A stretch of 64,000 nt of DNA from Chromobacterium rhizoryzae (GCF_020544465.1 NZ_CP066126.1:2232001-2296000), one strand, 5' to 3'; shown: positions 1 to 8,639, counted from the first letter of the stretch. Made by a program: numbers and translations. The notes: generated from the letters alone by a model not told the origin.

Positions 1-1
1 G

Positions 2-2044
2 CACATCTACGCCGCGCGCGCCGACAGCCTGGCCTACGCCTTCGGCCGCGCCCAGATGCAGGCGCATCCGGAGCTGCTGCTGCGGCTGTACGCCCAGGGC
101 CGCGGCCGCGGCGCGGAATACTACGGCGCGGTGTTCGAGGTCGGCGAGCCCTTCCCCAGCAATATGGCGGAAGTGGACCGCCTAGTGCGCGCGATGGGCT
201 TCCCGGAACGCTCCAAACAATGGCTGCAACAACAAAGCCCGCGCATGCGCGCCTATCTGGACGCCTTCGTCGCCGGCGTCAACGACCAGGCCGCCGCCAG
301 CGGCGGTCTGAGCCCGGCGGCGCGCGCGGTGCTGCCGGTGCGCAGCGAGGACGTGCTGGCCCACACCCTGCGCATCTTCTTCGGCTATCTGAGCGGCTCC
401 ACCGCCACTGGCGCGGCCAATTGCTCGCTGATCTACCCGGACGCGGTGGCCACCCCCATCAATCTGATCGGCGGCTCCAACGGCTGGGCGCTGGGGCCGG
501 CCAAGAGCCGTTCCGGCAACGCCATGCTGCTGGCCAACCCGCATTTGCTGTGGGGCGGCAGCCACACCTGGTTCGAAGCCCAATTCAAGAGCCCGGAATA
601 CGATATCTACGGCGCCACCCTGGTGGGCCTGCCGGTGATGCGCATCGGCTTCAACCAGCGGCTGGGCTGGGTGCACACCGTCAACACCCAGGACGGCTGC
701 GACCTGTACCAACTCAAGCTCAGCGGCCGGCAATACCTGCTGGACGGCGTGGCGCGCGACTTCGAAACCAAGCGCGAAACCCTGTATATCCGTCAGCCGG
801 ACGGCAGCCTGCAAGCCGAGCAGCTGACGCTGCGCCGCGCCGAGCAGGGCCCGGTGTTCGACAAGGACGGCCAGAGCTACGCGCTGCGCATCGTCGGCGT
901 GGACCAGCTGCAGACCCCCGGCGTGCTGGAGCAATGGTGGGACATGGCGCAAGCGCCCGACTTCAAGGCCTTCCGCAGCGTCGTGGCGCGGCTGCGCAAT
1001 CCCTACCACAACATCATCTACGCCGACGCCCAACGCAATATCTGGGCGGCTTTCGGCGGTCTGACCCCGCGCCGCGCCGGCGGCGACGCCGCCTTCTGGG
1101 CGCAGCCGGTGGACGGCAGCCGCAGCGATCTGATCTGGCGTCAGGCGCTGCGCCTGGACGAATTGCCGCAGGTGGCCAATCCGTCCAGCGGCTGGGTGCA
1201 GAACTCCAATAGCGTGCCCTGGTATATGAGCAAGCCGGCGCTGGACCCGGCCGCCTACGCCGGCTATCTGTCGCCGCGGGCGTCGCCGCTGCTGCGCGAA
1301 CAGCGCGGCATCGAGCTGATCGAACAGACGCCGGCCTTCACCCTGGACACGCTGCTCAGCGCCAAGCACGACACCCGGCTGCTGCTGGCGGACCGGGTGC
1401 TGGACGATTTGATCGGCTATGCGCGCGCCTCCGGCGACGCCGGCCTGATCGCCGCGGCGCAAGTGCTGGCCCAATGGGACCGGCGCAGCGACGCCGCCAG
1501 CAAGGGCGCGGTGCTGTTCGCCGCCTGGGTGGCGGCCTCCGGCGGCGAAGAGGCCTTGCGCTACCGCCGGGAAGCGGATCCGGCGCAGCCCTACGACACG
1601 CCCGCCGGCCTGCGCGACGCCGGCTTCGCGCTCAGCAAGCTGGGCGCGGCCGCTCAGGGCTTGCAACAGGCCGGCGTGCCGCTGGACATCGCCTTCGGCG
1701 AAGTCTACCGGCTGCGGCGCGGCCCCGCCGGCGGCGCGGCGCGCTTGGACCAGCCGGCCAGCGGCGGCGCCGAGGGTTTGGGGGCTTTCCGCACCTTCAG
1801 TTATATCGGCGACAGCGACGGCCGCCAGCGCGCCATCTTCGGCGACACCTTCACCGCCCTGGTGGAGTTCGGCCGGCCGCTGCGCGCCAAGGTGATCAAC
1901 ACCTACGGCAACAGCAGCCAGCCGCAATCGCCTTACTACGGCGACCAGATGGAGCTGGCGGCGCGGAACGCCATGCGCGATGCCTTGCTCAATCGCGAGC
2001 AGGTGGAGGCGGCGCTGTCCAAGCGCGAGTGGTTCCGCCGCTAG
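2..2044 (+). CDS. Penicillin acylase family protein (N-terminal nucleophile amidohydrolase), 5' partial
   Basis: The frame is open from the first bases of the window, so the true start lies outside. The family (penicillin acylase, PvdQ/QuiP AHL acylase, aculeacin acylase) hydrolyses amide bonds. It is made as a periplasmic precursor that cleaves itself before a serine, which becomes the beta-chain N-terminus and nucleophile. Here the GGSNGWALGP stretch near base 475 carries that Gly-Ser-Asn junction, followed by LANPHL and HTVNTQDGCDLY, both typical of the beta chain. The signal peptide is not visible. Substrate cannot be told from sequence: AHL, beta-lactam and lipopeptide acylases all remain possible. 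The gene ends 312 bp before the antiporter, with the riboswitch between them. Confidence 0.85.
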   Translation, partial: HIYAARADSLAYAFGRAQMQAHPELLLRLYAQGRGRGAEYYGAVFEVGEPFPSNMAEVDRLVRAMGFPERSKQWLQQQSPRMRAYLDAFVAGVNDQAAASGGLSPAARAVLPVRSEDVLAHTLRIFFGYLSGSTATGAANCSLIYPDAVATPINLIGGSNGWALGPAKSRSGNAMLLANPHLLWGGSHTWFEAQFKSPEYDIYGATLVGLPVMRIGFNQRLGWVHTVNTQDGCDLYQLKLSGRQYLLDGVARDFETKRETLYIRQPDGSLQAEQLTLRRAEQGPVFDKDGQSYALRIVGVDQLQTPGVLEQWWDMAQAPDFKAFRSVVARLRNPYHNIIYADAQRNIWAAFGGLTPRRAGGDAAFWAQPVDGSRSDLIWRQALRLDELPQVANPSSGWVQNSNSVPWYMSKPALDPAAYAGYLSPRASPLLREQRGIELIEQTPAFTLDTLLSAKHDTRLLLADRVLDDLIGYARASGDAGLIAAAQVLAQWDRRSDAASKGAVLFAAWVAASGGEEALRYRREADPAQPYDTPAGLRDAGFALSKLGAAAQGLQQAGVPLDIAFGEVYRLRRGPAGGAARLDQPASGGAEGLGAFRTFSYIGDSDGRQRAIFGDTFTALVEFGRPLRAKVINTYGNSSQPQSPYYGDQMELAARNAMRDALLNREQVEAALSKREWFRR

Positions 2045-2159
2045 CGCCGAGGCGGCCGCGGCGGCGACGTCGCGGCCCTTCGCCGCCATCCGCTGTGGGC
2101 GTCGCATGACGGACGCCTAGGTTTGCGCCATTGCGCCCAGGCTGGCACAATGGCGCCGT

Positions 2160-2350
2160 TGTCATTGGGGAGTAGCCATCTTCGGCCCCGCCGAAGAGGC
2201 CGCGTCAACAAACTTGAGGAGCTTTCCTCATGGCGCGGTCAGCGGCCGGCATTGCCGGCGCCGCCAAGCGAGACCTTTGGCCACGATGCGTTTGCCGCCG
2301 GGCAAGCCGCGTCGTTGCGCCATTGTCCATCCGCTTGCCCGGCCCAAGAC
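2160..2350 (+). promoter_or_regulatory. yybP-ykoY family (Mn2+) riboswitch with hairpin expression platform
   Basis: The two diagnostic blocks of this aptamer are present: TTGGGGAGTAGCC at about 2166-2178 and AAGCGAGACCTTTGG at about 2266-2280. Between them are CGTCAACAAAC and several GC hairpins (GCCATCTTCGGC with its complement, GAGGAG/CTCCTC-like, GGCCGGC/GCCGGC). Downstream, GCCGGGCAAGC (about 2296-2306) is exactly complementary to GCTTGCCCGGC (about 2332-2342), giving a hairpin that ends just before the antiporter start codon. It could hide the ribosome-binding region or stop transcription. The family senses Mn2+ and commonly controls Mn exporters. The outer P1 helix is imperfect by eye, so a covariance search would settle it. 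Confidence 0.85.
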
Positions 2351-2355
2351 TATCC

Positions 2356-3336
2356 ATGCTGTTGACCCTGTCGTTTCTGCTCGGCCTCGCCGTCCTGATC
2401 TATCTTTCCTGTCAATACTTCGTCAACGCCATCGAATGGTGCGGACGCCATCTGAACCTGGGCGCCAGCGCCGTCGGCACCGTGCTCGCCGCTTTCGGCA
2501 CCGCCTTGCCGGAAAGCGCCGTCACCTTGACCGCGATGGCCTTCGGCGGCACGCCGCAACATAAGGACATCGGCGTCGGCGCCGCCCTGGGCGGGCCGCT
2601 GGTGCTGGCTACGCTGGCGTACGCGGTGGTGGGCTTCGCGCTGTGGCGCAACCGCAGCCGGCTGGGGCGCGGCGACTACCTGCTGCGCGTCGATCACCGC
2701 CGGCTGGCCGGCGACCAATTGGCGTTTTTGCTGATTTTCGCGTTCAAGGTGGCGTTGGGCCTGCTGGCCTTCGCCATCAAGCCCTGGCTGGGCGTGCTGT
2801 TCCTGGCCGCTTACGCCGCCTATGTCTGGCGCGAGATCCGCAGCGCGGACACCGCGCCGGAAGAGGAAGAACTGGACGCCTTGAAACTGCGCGCCGGCGG
2901 CGGCCTGGGCTGGGCGGCGACGCAGGCCCTGCTGGCCTTGGCGGTGATCGCGGCGGCGGCGCACGGTTTCGTCGCGCAGCTGGAAGCGCTGGCCGGACAC
3001 TGGGGCATGGCGCCGCATCTGGTGGCCTTGCTGCTGAGCCCGGTGGCCACGGAATTGCCGGAAATCATGAACGCGCTGATCTGGCTGCGCCAGGGCAAGG
3101 AGCGTCTGGCTTTGGCCAATATCTCCGGCGCGATGATGATACAGGCGACGATTCCCAGCGCCTTCGGCCTGTTCTTCACCCCGTGGATGTTCGACGGCGT
3201 CCTGCTGTGGTCCGGCCTGGCCACGATGGCTGCGATCGTCGGCTTGTGGCTGTTGTTCCGCCGCGGCAGCGTGGACGGCCGCTGGCTCTTGGGCGCGGGC
3301 GCGGTGTACCTGCTGTTTGCCGGCTGTCTGGTGTGA
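2356..3336 (+). CDS. CaCA-family (sodium/calcium exchanger-like) antiporter, probably exporting Mn2+
   Basis: A 326-aa membrane protein with about ten hydrophobic segments and the two inverted alpha repeats of the CaCA family. GTALPESAVTLTA in the first half and SPVATELPEIMNALIW in the second carry the acidic cation-binding residues. An acidic cytoplasmic linker (EEEELDALK) separates the halves. The start at 2356 is chosen because the protein then begins with its first membrane helix and because the riboswitch hairpin ends just upstream. The further-upstream in-frame start (2230) would translate the riboswitch. Family members move Ca2+ or other divalent ions against Na+ or H+. The Mn2+ leader is the reason to infer Mn2+ export here. 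Confidence 0.85.
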   Translation: MLLTLSFLLGLAVLIYLSCQYFVNAIEWCGRHLNLGASAVGTVLAAFGTALPESAVTLTAMAFGGTPQHKDIGVGAALGGPLVLATLAYAVVGFALWRNRSRLGRGDYLLRVDHRRLAGDQLAFLLIFAFKVALGLLAFAIKPWLGVLFLAAYAAYVWREIRSADTAPEEEELDALKLRAGGGLGWAATQALLALAVIAAAAHGFVAQLEALAGHWGMAPHLVALLLSPVATELPEIMNALIWLRQGKERLALANISGAMMIQATIPSAFGLFFTPWMFDGVLLWSGLATMAAIVGLWLLFRRGSVDGRWLLGAGAVYLLFAGCLV

Positions 3337-3343
3337 GGCAAGA

Positions 3344-3392
3344 GCCCGTTCAATGCCGTATCGCTGAAGCGTCGCAGACTATGAACGGGTTC
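3344..3392 (+). repeat. Degenerate end of the MITE-like repeat, forming an inverted repeat
   Basis: The stretch CAATGCCGTATCG to AACGGGTTCT resembles the right end of the complete element that follows. Its own ends (AGCCCGTTCA and TGAACGGGTT) are nearly complementary, so it could also act as a hairpin terminator for the antiporter gene. It abuts the target duplication of the complete copy at 3396. Confidence 0.5.
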
Positions 3393-3395
3393 TCA

Positions 3396-3535
3396 GAACG
3401 TGTTTACGATCTCGCGAGCTAAGGCGAGACAAGGCGAAAATGGCTGAGAAAGCGGAATGTACGCGTGGTACATGAGCATTTCGAAGATGTTTTCAACGCC
3501 GTATCGTCGACGCGCAGCAGATCGTAAACAGGTTC
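3396..3535 (+). mobile_element. MITE-like element, copy A
   Basis: A 140-bp non-coding element. The left end GAACGTGTTTACGATCT (3396-3412) is matched by the right end AGATCGTAAACAGGTTC (3519-3535), inverted with one mismatch. TCA flanks it on both sides (3393-3395 and 3536-3538), the expected 3-bp target duplication. The right TCA is also the TGA stop codon of the minus-strand DUF3761 gene. The interior (AAGGCGAGACAAGGCGAAAA, GAGCATTTCGAAG) is shared with the other copies in this window. It has no transposase, so it would need to be moved in trans. Confidence 0.85.
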
Positions 3536-3859
3536 TCAGAGCCAGGCCGCCACGCCGCCGTGATGCGAACACGTGCCGCGCCGGTGCTGGCTGAAGCTAT
3601 AGCTGCCGTCGCGGCAGCGCGCGCTGGCGCCGGCCGGCGCTTTGCCGGAGCGGGTATGGGCCGGGCTGTGGACCTCCACGCCGTCGGAGTTGGTGTAGCT
3701 GCCGTGTTCCAGCAACTGCTCTTGCGCCGGCGCGCTGGCGTGCCGATGCGTGTGCGGCGTTTTGGCTTCAAGCGGCGCGGCCAGCAGGGCCAGGCTGAGG
3801 CCGAGCAGGCCGGCGATGCGCCGCAAAGCGGGGATACGGAACTGTGCAGGCTTTTTCAT
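3536..3859 (-). CDS. DUF3761 domain secreted protein
   Basis: A 107-aa protein with an N-terminal signal peptide (MKKPAQ, then a hydrophobic LLGLSLALLAAP core, predicted cleavage after PLEA). The C-terminal motif ARCRDGSYSFSQHRRGTCSHHGGV is the conserved cysteine and histidine pattern of DUF3761. Many members of this family are short exported proteins of unknown function. Its TGA stop codon coincides with the target duplication of MITE copy A. There is no convincing ribosome-binding site before the start, so the start is less certain than the family call. Confidence 0.8.
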   Translation of the reverse strand: MKKPAQFRIPALRRIAGLLGLSLALLAAPLEAKTPHTHRHASAPAQEQLLEHGSYTNSDGVEVHSPAHTRSGKAPAGASARCRDGSYSFSQHRRGTCSHHGGVAAWL

Positions 3860-4075
3860 GTCATTCGATTGTTTAATGTGTCATTAAAAGTGCTTGAACC
3901 TGTTCGTGATGTTTTGACGCATCTATTTTCTGGGTTCAGGCGCAAAAGAATATGTATCGCACTTTAGTTCATTGTCATTGCGGCGGATAGCGGCAATGCG
4001 CATCGGGGGAACTAAACCGCGATGGCCGGCCGTTGCGACGGGCCGCGCCGTCATACCGAATCTGGGGATTGATCT

Positions 4076-4963
4076 ATGGATGATTTTGCGCAGCGGCGCG
4101 TCTTGCTGGCGGCCTTGGCCGCCACGCCGTTGATCTGGGGTTGCGCGCGCCCGCCGTTGCGGGTGCCGGGCGAAGCCCCGGCCGCGCGTCAATTGGCGGA
4201 GCTGGAACGCAATGCCGGCGGCCGCATCGGCGTGTTCGCGCAAGAGGCGGACAGCGGGCGGACGCTGGCTTACCGGGCGGATGAGCGCTTCCCGATGTGC
4301 AGCACGTTCACGCTGCTGCTGGTGGGCGCCTTATTGCAACGCAGCGCGACGCAGCCGGATCTGCTCTACCGCCATGTCGGCTACCGGCGCGAGCAATTGA
4401 TCGACTATTCGCCCATCGCCGAACAATACGTGGAGCAGGGCATGTCGGTGAAAGACTTGTGCGACGCGGCGATGCGCTTCGGCGACAACACCGCCGCCAA
4501 TCTGCTGCTGGAGCAGTTGGGCGGGCCGCAGGAGGTGACCCGCTTCGCCCGTTCGTTGGGCGACGGCCTGAGCCGGCTTGACCGCGTCGAGCCGGAACTG
4601 AACCGCGCCGAGCCGGACGATCCGCGCGACACCACCACGCCGGCGGCGATGACGGCCAATCTGCGCGCGCTGCTGTTTTCCCCGCTATTGCCGGAGCGGC
4701 AGCGCGGTTTGCTGAACGACTGGCTGCTGGGCAACACCACCGGCAATCTGCGCATCCGCGCCGGCTTGCCGGCGGAGTGGCGGGTGGGCGACAAAACCGG
4801 CAGCGGCGGACACGGCGCGGCCAACAACGTGGCCGTGGCCTGGCGGCCGGGCAAGTCGCCGTTGTTGCTGTCGGTCTATTACTGGGGCTCGACGGCGATG
4901 ATGGACGAGCGCAACGCGGTGATCGCCGCGGTGGCGAGGGTGGCGGCCGCCGAGTTCGCTTGA
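4076..4963 (+). CDS. Class A beta-lactamase homologue with altered active site
   Basis: A 295-aa protein with a twin-arginine/lipoprotein-like N-terminus (QRR, hydrophobic run, Cys23). The class A fold is clear: MCSTF around the nucleophile Ser76, EPELN (172-176, the Glu166 region) and KTG (240-242). Two catalytic positions are changed. The Ser-x-x-Lys motif reads S76-T-F-T79, so the general-base Lys73 is Thr (codon ACG at 4310-4312, one base from AAG). The SDN motif reads G136-D-N138, so Ser130 is Gly. Both residues are normally needed for hydrolysis. It is probably a non-hydrolytic homologue or a decaying gene. The reading frame is otherwise intact. Confidence 0.85.
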   Translation: MDDFAQRRVLLAALAATPLIWGCARPPLRVPGEAPAARQLAELERNAGGRIGVFAQEADSGRTLAYRADERFPMCSTFTLLLVGALLQRSATQPDLLYRHVGYRREQLIDYSPIAEQYVEQGMSVKDLCDAAMRFGDNTAANLLLEQLGGPQEVTRFARSLGDGLSRLDRVEPELNRAEPDDPRDTTTPAAMTANLRALLFSPLLPERQRGLLNDWLLGNTTGNLRIRAGLPAEWRVGDKTGSGGHGAANNVAVAWRPGKSPLLLSVYYWGSTAMMDERNAVIAAVARVAAAEFA

Positions 4964-5002
4964 AACGCCGCGCGGGGCGGGCAGGTCCTGCCGGAATGAA
5001 CG

Positions 5003-5030
5003 ACGCCGCGGCCATGGCCGCGGCGTTGTC
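5003..5030. terminator. Convergent GC palindrome, possible bidirectional terminator
   Basis: A perfect 24-bp palindrome (5003-5026, centre CATG) lies between the convergent beta-lactamase homologue and astE. There is no strong T-run on either side, so it may act as a weak or Rho-assisted terminator. Confidence 0.45.
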
Positions 5031-5081
5031 GCGCGCGGCTCCCTTGAGCGCTGGGCGTCCGCGCGGAACCTTGAATCGCGT

Positions 5082-6080
5082 TTAAGGCAGCCGCGCCGGC
5101 GCCACCACGATGCCGGCGCGCAGTCCGGGCTTGACCGTGGGATTGGGGAACAGGATGCGCTCATCGCCGCCGACGGCCACATAGCGGTGTTCGCCGTCCT
5201 CGGCGATCAGGAAGCCGTCCGGCAACGCGGTGAAGTTTTCCACGTCGTCGGCCAGGTGCAGGCGGAAGGCTTCGCTGTGTTTGACGATGTCGTACTTGGC
5301 CTGGAACAGCGGCAGGTCGCCGTCGCGGTAGCCGGGCAGTTCTTGCTCCGGCTCCGCCAGCAGCCGGCGCAGCGCCTGGTCGATGCCGGCGAAGCGGGAC
5401 AGGTCGTTCTGGCCAAACGGCCGCGCCTTGCCCAGCTCCAGCGTGAAAGCGTCCGCCTGGCAGTGGCGGCTGGTGAAGTAGCTGAAGGTATTGGCCGGCT
5501 GGCTGTGCAGCAGCACGGTTTCCACCTGGCAGCTCTTCAGCCAGGCCAGTTGCGCGCGGCTGTGCGGGCGTTCGTGCAGATAGGGGTAGATGGCGAACTT
5601 CTCGAACACCGAGCCGCGGATCGCGGTGTGCAGATCGTAATGCCAGCGCCGGCCGCGGGCGGAGGCGAAAAAGTCCGCCGCCGCCTGTTCCAAACGCGCC
5701 GCGCGCGCCGCTTCGCGCGCTTCCGGCTGGCGCGCGTGCGCGCCGTTGAACAGCCGGTTCATATCGTAATCCAGGTAACGCTTGCCCAGCCGCATCGCGT
5801 CCAGATTGCCGAAGATCACCAGCAGCCGGCAGCGCAGCGCCAGCCTGCCGCCGGCGATGTCGGCCAGGATGGCGTTGAGCACCTCGATAGGCGCGGTCTC
5901 ATTGCCGTGCACGCCGCTGGACAGCAGCAGGGAATCGTCGGCGGCGGCGAGGGGTTCCAGCTCGACGACGCCGTAATCCAGCCAGCGCGCCCGCACGCCG
6001 GAGTGGAGCTGCCATTCGGCGGAGGCCGGGGAGGCGGGATTCATGGTCCAGGACAGAAAATCGTGGTGATGCTCGCGCAT
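5082..6080 (-). CDS. astE: Succinylglutamate desuccinylase
   Basis: A 332-aa zinc hydrolase of the AstE/AspA family. It performs the last step of the arginine succinyltransferase pathway, splitting N-succinylglutamate into succinate and glutamate in the cytoplasm. Zinc ligands and catalytic residues are visible: SSGVHGNETAP (His and Glu), DLHTAIRGS (His), and the catalytic Glu in FTLELGKARPFG. The start at 6080 (MREHHHDFLSW) gives the usual family length; the open frame extends 89 codons further upstream without family similarity. The rest of the ast operon is not in this window. It is transcribed divergently from speA, another arginine-consuming gene. Confidence 0.9.
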   Translation of the reverse strand: MREHHHDFLSWTMNPASPASAEWQLHSGVRARWLDYGVVELEPLAAADDSLLLSSGVHGNETAPIEVLNAILADIAGGRLALRCRLLVIFGNLDAMRLGKRYLDYDMNRLFNGAHARQPEAREAARAARLEQAAADFFASARGRRWHYDLHTAIRGSVFEKFAIYPYLHERPHSRAQLAWLKSCQVETVLLHSQPANTFSYFTSRHCQADAFTLELGKARPFGQNDLSRFAGIDQALRRLLAEPEQELPGYRDGDLPLFQAKYDIVKHSEAFRLHLADDVENFTALPDGFLIAEDGEHRYVAVGGDERILFPNPTVKPGLRAGIVVAPARLP

Positions 6081-6462
6081 GGGCTGGCTCGTGCTTGCGG
6101 CTAGTGATGACCGGGGCATTGTAACCAGAGCCGGCGCGGCAGGTGGCGGCGCGTGGCGCAGATTTGAAAAAACATGCCGTATTTGGGCTAAAAGCCTTGT
6201 TCGGCGCGGCTTGGCGCGCCGGGCCGCGCTGTGGTTTTTTGGCGCGGCGGAGCAAGGGGCCGGGGTGCGGCCTTGTTGAATATTTTGGACAAGTCCATTG
6301 CCGGAACCGCGAGGTCCCCGGCCGGAGAAACGGCCGCTTGCCGGCATGAGAAAAATATAGGGGGCTGTTTTTGCTCAAGCCTTGCCCGGCAAGGCTTGCC
6401 GGGCCGCCCGGCGCGGGCTTGTCGATTAAATTGGACATGCGGATTTTTATACATTTTTTTAC
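6081..6462. other. Intergenic region between astE and speA promoter
   Basis: No gene is supported. The region holds a small perfect hairpin (AAGCCTTGC and GCAAGGCTT, about 6378-6398) and becomes AT-rich close to the speA promoter. The ORFs that cross it are GC-rich shadows. Confidence 0.5.
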
Positions 6463-6490
6463 TTGTCAAGCCGCGTGATGTTGTTACAAT
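6463..6490 (+). promoter_or_regulatory. Sigma-70-type promoter for speA
   Basis: TTGTCA (6463-6468) and TACAAT (6485-6490) are 16 bp apart, in an AT-rich stretch inside a GC-rich genome. Transcription from here would give an untranslated leader of about 240 nt before speA. Confidence 0.6.
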
Positions 6491-6496
6491 CCGCGC

Positions 6497-6735
6497 TCGT
6501 TTGCAGCTTTGCAAACCTACAATTCAATTGTTTCGCTCCGACATCCCAGGCCCACATAAAAGCTGTTCAGCCCGAAAGCCGCGCACTAAGGAGCGGGGTT
6601 ATCCATCATAAGGATGCTCCTGCGGCTGGCTCATCGCTTTTTCGGCGGCGGCCTGGGCGCGTCCTTTGGAAATCCCTGTCCACCCATCATTGCGCGGGGT
6701 TCAGGGCTTTCCGTCAGTTCTTGAGGGGAAAACTC
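6497..6735 (+). promoter_or_regulatory. Long speA leader containing a possible 36-codon leader ORF
   Basis: The leader between the inferred transcription start and speA contains an ATG at 6614 opening a 36-codon frame. That frame ends at TGA 6722-6724, inside the speA ribosome-binding site (GAGGGGA). The peptide would begin MLLRLAHRFF and hold four arginines. Its own ribosome-binding site is weak (AAGG directly before ATG). Translational control by this frame is only a possibility. Confidence 0.3.
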
Positions 6736-8616
6736 ATGGCTTGGTCTGTGGCTGATAGCCGGGCGTTGTACGGCATCCGGCATTGGGGAGCGGGGTACTT
6801 CGACATGGGCGCCAACGGCAATATCGTCGTGCGTCCGAATGTGCGCCAAAACAAGGAAATCGACCTGCATCGCCTGGTGGGCGAACTGTCCGGCAAGGGC
6901 CTGGACCTGCCGTTGCTGGTGCGTTTTCCCGATATTCTGCAAGACCGCGTCACGCGTCTGTGCGCGGCCTTCGACAAGGCCATCGCCGAACAAGGCTACG
7001 GCAATCGTTATACCGCCATCTATCCGATCAAGGTCAACCAGCAAGAAGCGGTGGTGAAGAGCATCATCGCCACGCCGGACGTGTCCATCGGCCTGGAAGC
7101 CGGCTCCAAGCCGGAACTGATGGCGGTGCTGGCGCTGGCGCCCAAGGGCTGCACCATCGTCTGCAACGGCTACAAGGACCGCGACTACATCCGCCTGGCC
7201 CTGATGGGCGAACGTCTGGGCCACCAGGTGTTCATCGTCATCGAGAAAGAGTCCGAAGTGGAGCTGGTGATCGATGAATCCCGCAAGCTGGGCATCCGTC
7301 CCAATATCGGCATGCGCGTGCGTCTGTCCTCGCTGGCGTCCAGCAAGTGGGCGGACACCGGCGGCGAGAAGGGCAAGTTCGGCCTGTCCGCCGGCCAGCT
7401 GATCTCCGCCGCGGACAAGCTCACCGCCGCCGGCCTGGCCGACTGCGTGCGCCTGATGCACTTCCACATGGGGTCGCAGATCGCCCACATCGGCGATTAC
7501 CGCAGCGGCTTTGGCGAGGCCATCCGCTACTTCGCGGAACTGCGCGCGCTGGGCCTGCCCATCGACCACGTGGACGTGGGCGGCGGCCTGGGCGTGGATT
7601 ACGACGGCACCCATTCGCGCAACGACAGCTCCATCAACTACGATATGGACGAGTACGCGCACGTGATCGTGTCCATGCTGTCCGAGTTCTGCGGCGAGAA
7701 CGGCATTCCGCATCCGCGCATCCTGTCCGAATCCGGCCGCGCGATGACCGCCCACCACGCCGTGCTGATCATGAACGTGACCGATGTGGAGCGCCTGCCG
7801 GACGAAGTGCCGCAGGTGGACGACATCGCCGCCTTGTCGCAGCCGGTGCGCAAGCTGTTTGAACTGGTTCAGCTCAACGACGACGACCTGGTCACCGAAA
7901 TCTACTACCGCGCCAGCCACTACGTGTCGGAAGTCACCGATCTGTACGCCGCCGGCCGGCTGTCGCTGAAGGAAAAGGCGCTGGCCGAAGACGTGCACGC
8001 CGCCTTGTGCCGCCGCCTGCACAGCCAGCTGCAAGCCAGCCAGCGTTCGCAGCGCCAGGTGTACGACGAACTGACCGACCGTCTGGCCGACAAGTACTTC
8101 TGCAATTTCTCGGTGTTCCAGAGCCTGCCGGACACCTGGGCCATCGACCAGATTTTGCCGATCACCCCGCTGCACCGTCTGAACGAGCAGCCCACCCGCC
8201 GCGCGGTGCTGCAGGATCTGACCTGCGACTCCGACGGCAAGCTCAAGCAGTACGTGGACCAGCAGAGCATAGAATCCAGCCTGTCCGTGCACGAGGTGAA
8301 GCAGGGCGACGAGTATCTGATCGCCGTCTTCCTGGTGGGCGCTTACCAGGAAATCCTGGGCGATATGCACAATCTGTTCGGCGACACCGACTCGGTCAAC
8401 GTCTATGTGCGCGACGGCGGCGAACTGGAGTTCTCCGGCGTGGAAGAGCACGACACCATAGAAGACATGCTGCGTTACGTGCACCTGTCGCCGGAAGACA
8501 TCCTCAACCGCTACGAAGCCAAGTCGCGCGCCGCCGACCTCAGCAGCGAAGAGCGCAGCCTGTTCTTCGCCGAGTTCTGCCGCGGCCTGAAGCAATCGTC
8601 TTATTTGTCGGTCTGA
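6736..8616 (+). CDS. speA: Biosynthetic arginine decarboxylase
   Basis: A 626-aa PLP-dependent decarboxylase that converts arginine to agmatine and CO2, the first step of the agmatine route to putrescine. The PLP lysine lies in YPIKVNQQE (about residue 99). HFHMGSQ, DVGGGLGVDYDG and ESGRAMTAHH are the conserved barrel motifs of the SpeA family, and the length is normal. The start at 6736 has GAGGGGAAAACTC just before it and gives the typical N-terminus (MAWSVADSRALYGIRHWG). A rho-independent terminator follows. Together with urease, it allows arginine nitrogen to pass through agmatine and urea, although agmatinase is not in this window. Confidence 0.95.
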   Translation: MAWSVADSRALYGIRHWGAGYFDMGANGNIVVRPNVRQNKEIDLHRLVGELSGKGLDLPLLVRFPDILQDRVTRLCAAFDKAIAEQGYGNRYTAIYPIKVNQQEAVVKSIIATPDVSIGLEAGSKPELMAVLALAPKGCTIVCNGYKDRDYIRLALMGERLGHQVFIVIEKESEVELVIDESRKLGIRPNIGMRVRLSSLASSKWADTGGEKGKFGLSAGQLISAADKLTAAGLADCVRLMHFHMGSQIAHIGDYRSGFGEAIRYFAELRALGLPIDHVDVGGGLGVDYDGTHSRNDSSINYDMDEYAHVIVSMLSEFCGENGIPHPRILSESGRAMTAHHAVLIMNVTDVERLPDEVPQVDDIAALSQPVRKLFELVQLNDDDLVTEIYYRASHYVSEVTDLYAAGRLSLKEKALAEDVHAALCRRLHSQLQASQRSQRQVYDELTDRLADKYFCNFSVFQSLPDTWAIDQILPITPLHRLNEQPTRRAVLQDLTCDSDGKLKQYVDQQSIESSLSVHEVKQGDEYLIAVFLVGAYQEILGDMHNLFGDTDSVNVYVRDGGELEFSGVEEHDTIEDMLRYVHLSPEDILNRYEAKSRAADLSSEERSLFFAEFCRGLKQSSYLSV

Positions 8617-8639
8617 TCGACTGCTGGGACGGATCAAAA

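Noticed and set aside
2230..2355. The upstream start of the CaCA antiporter
   Set aside because: It would translate the riboswitch, and the extra residues show no membrane or signal features.
3396..3535. A CRISPR or tRNA-like interpretation of the repeats
   Set aside because: The copies are dispersed, not arrayed, have inverted ends and target duplications, and do not fold into a cloverleaf. No tRNA, rRNA or CRISPR array was seen anywhere in the window.
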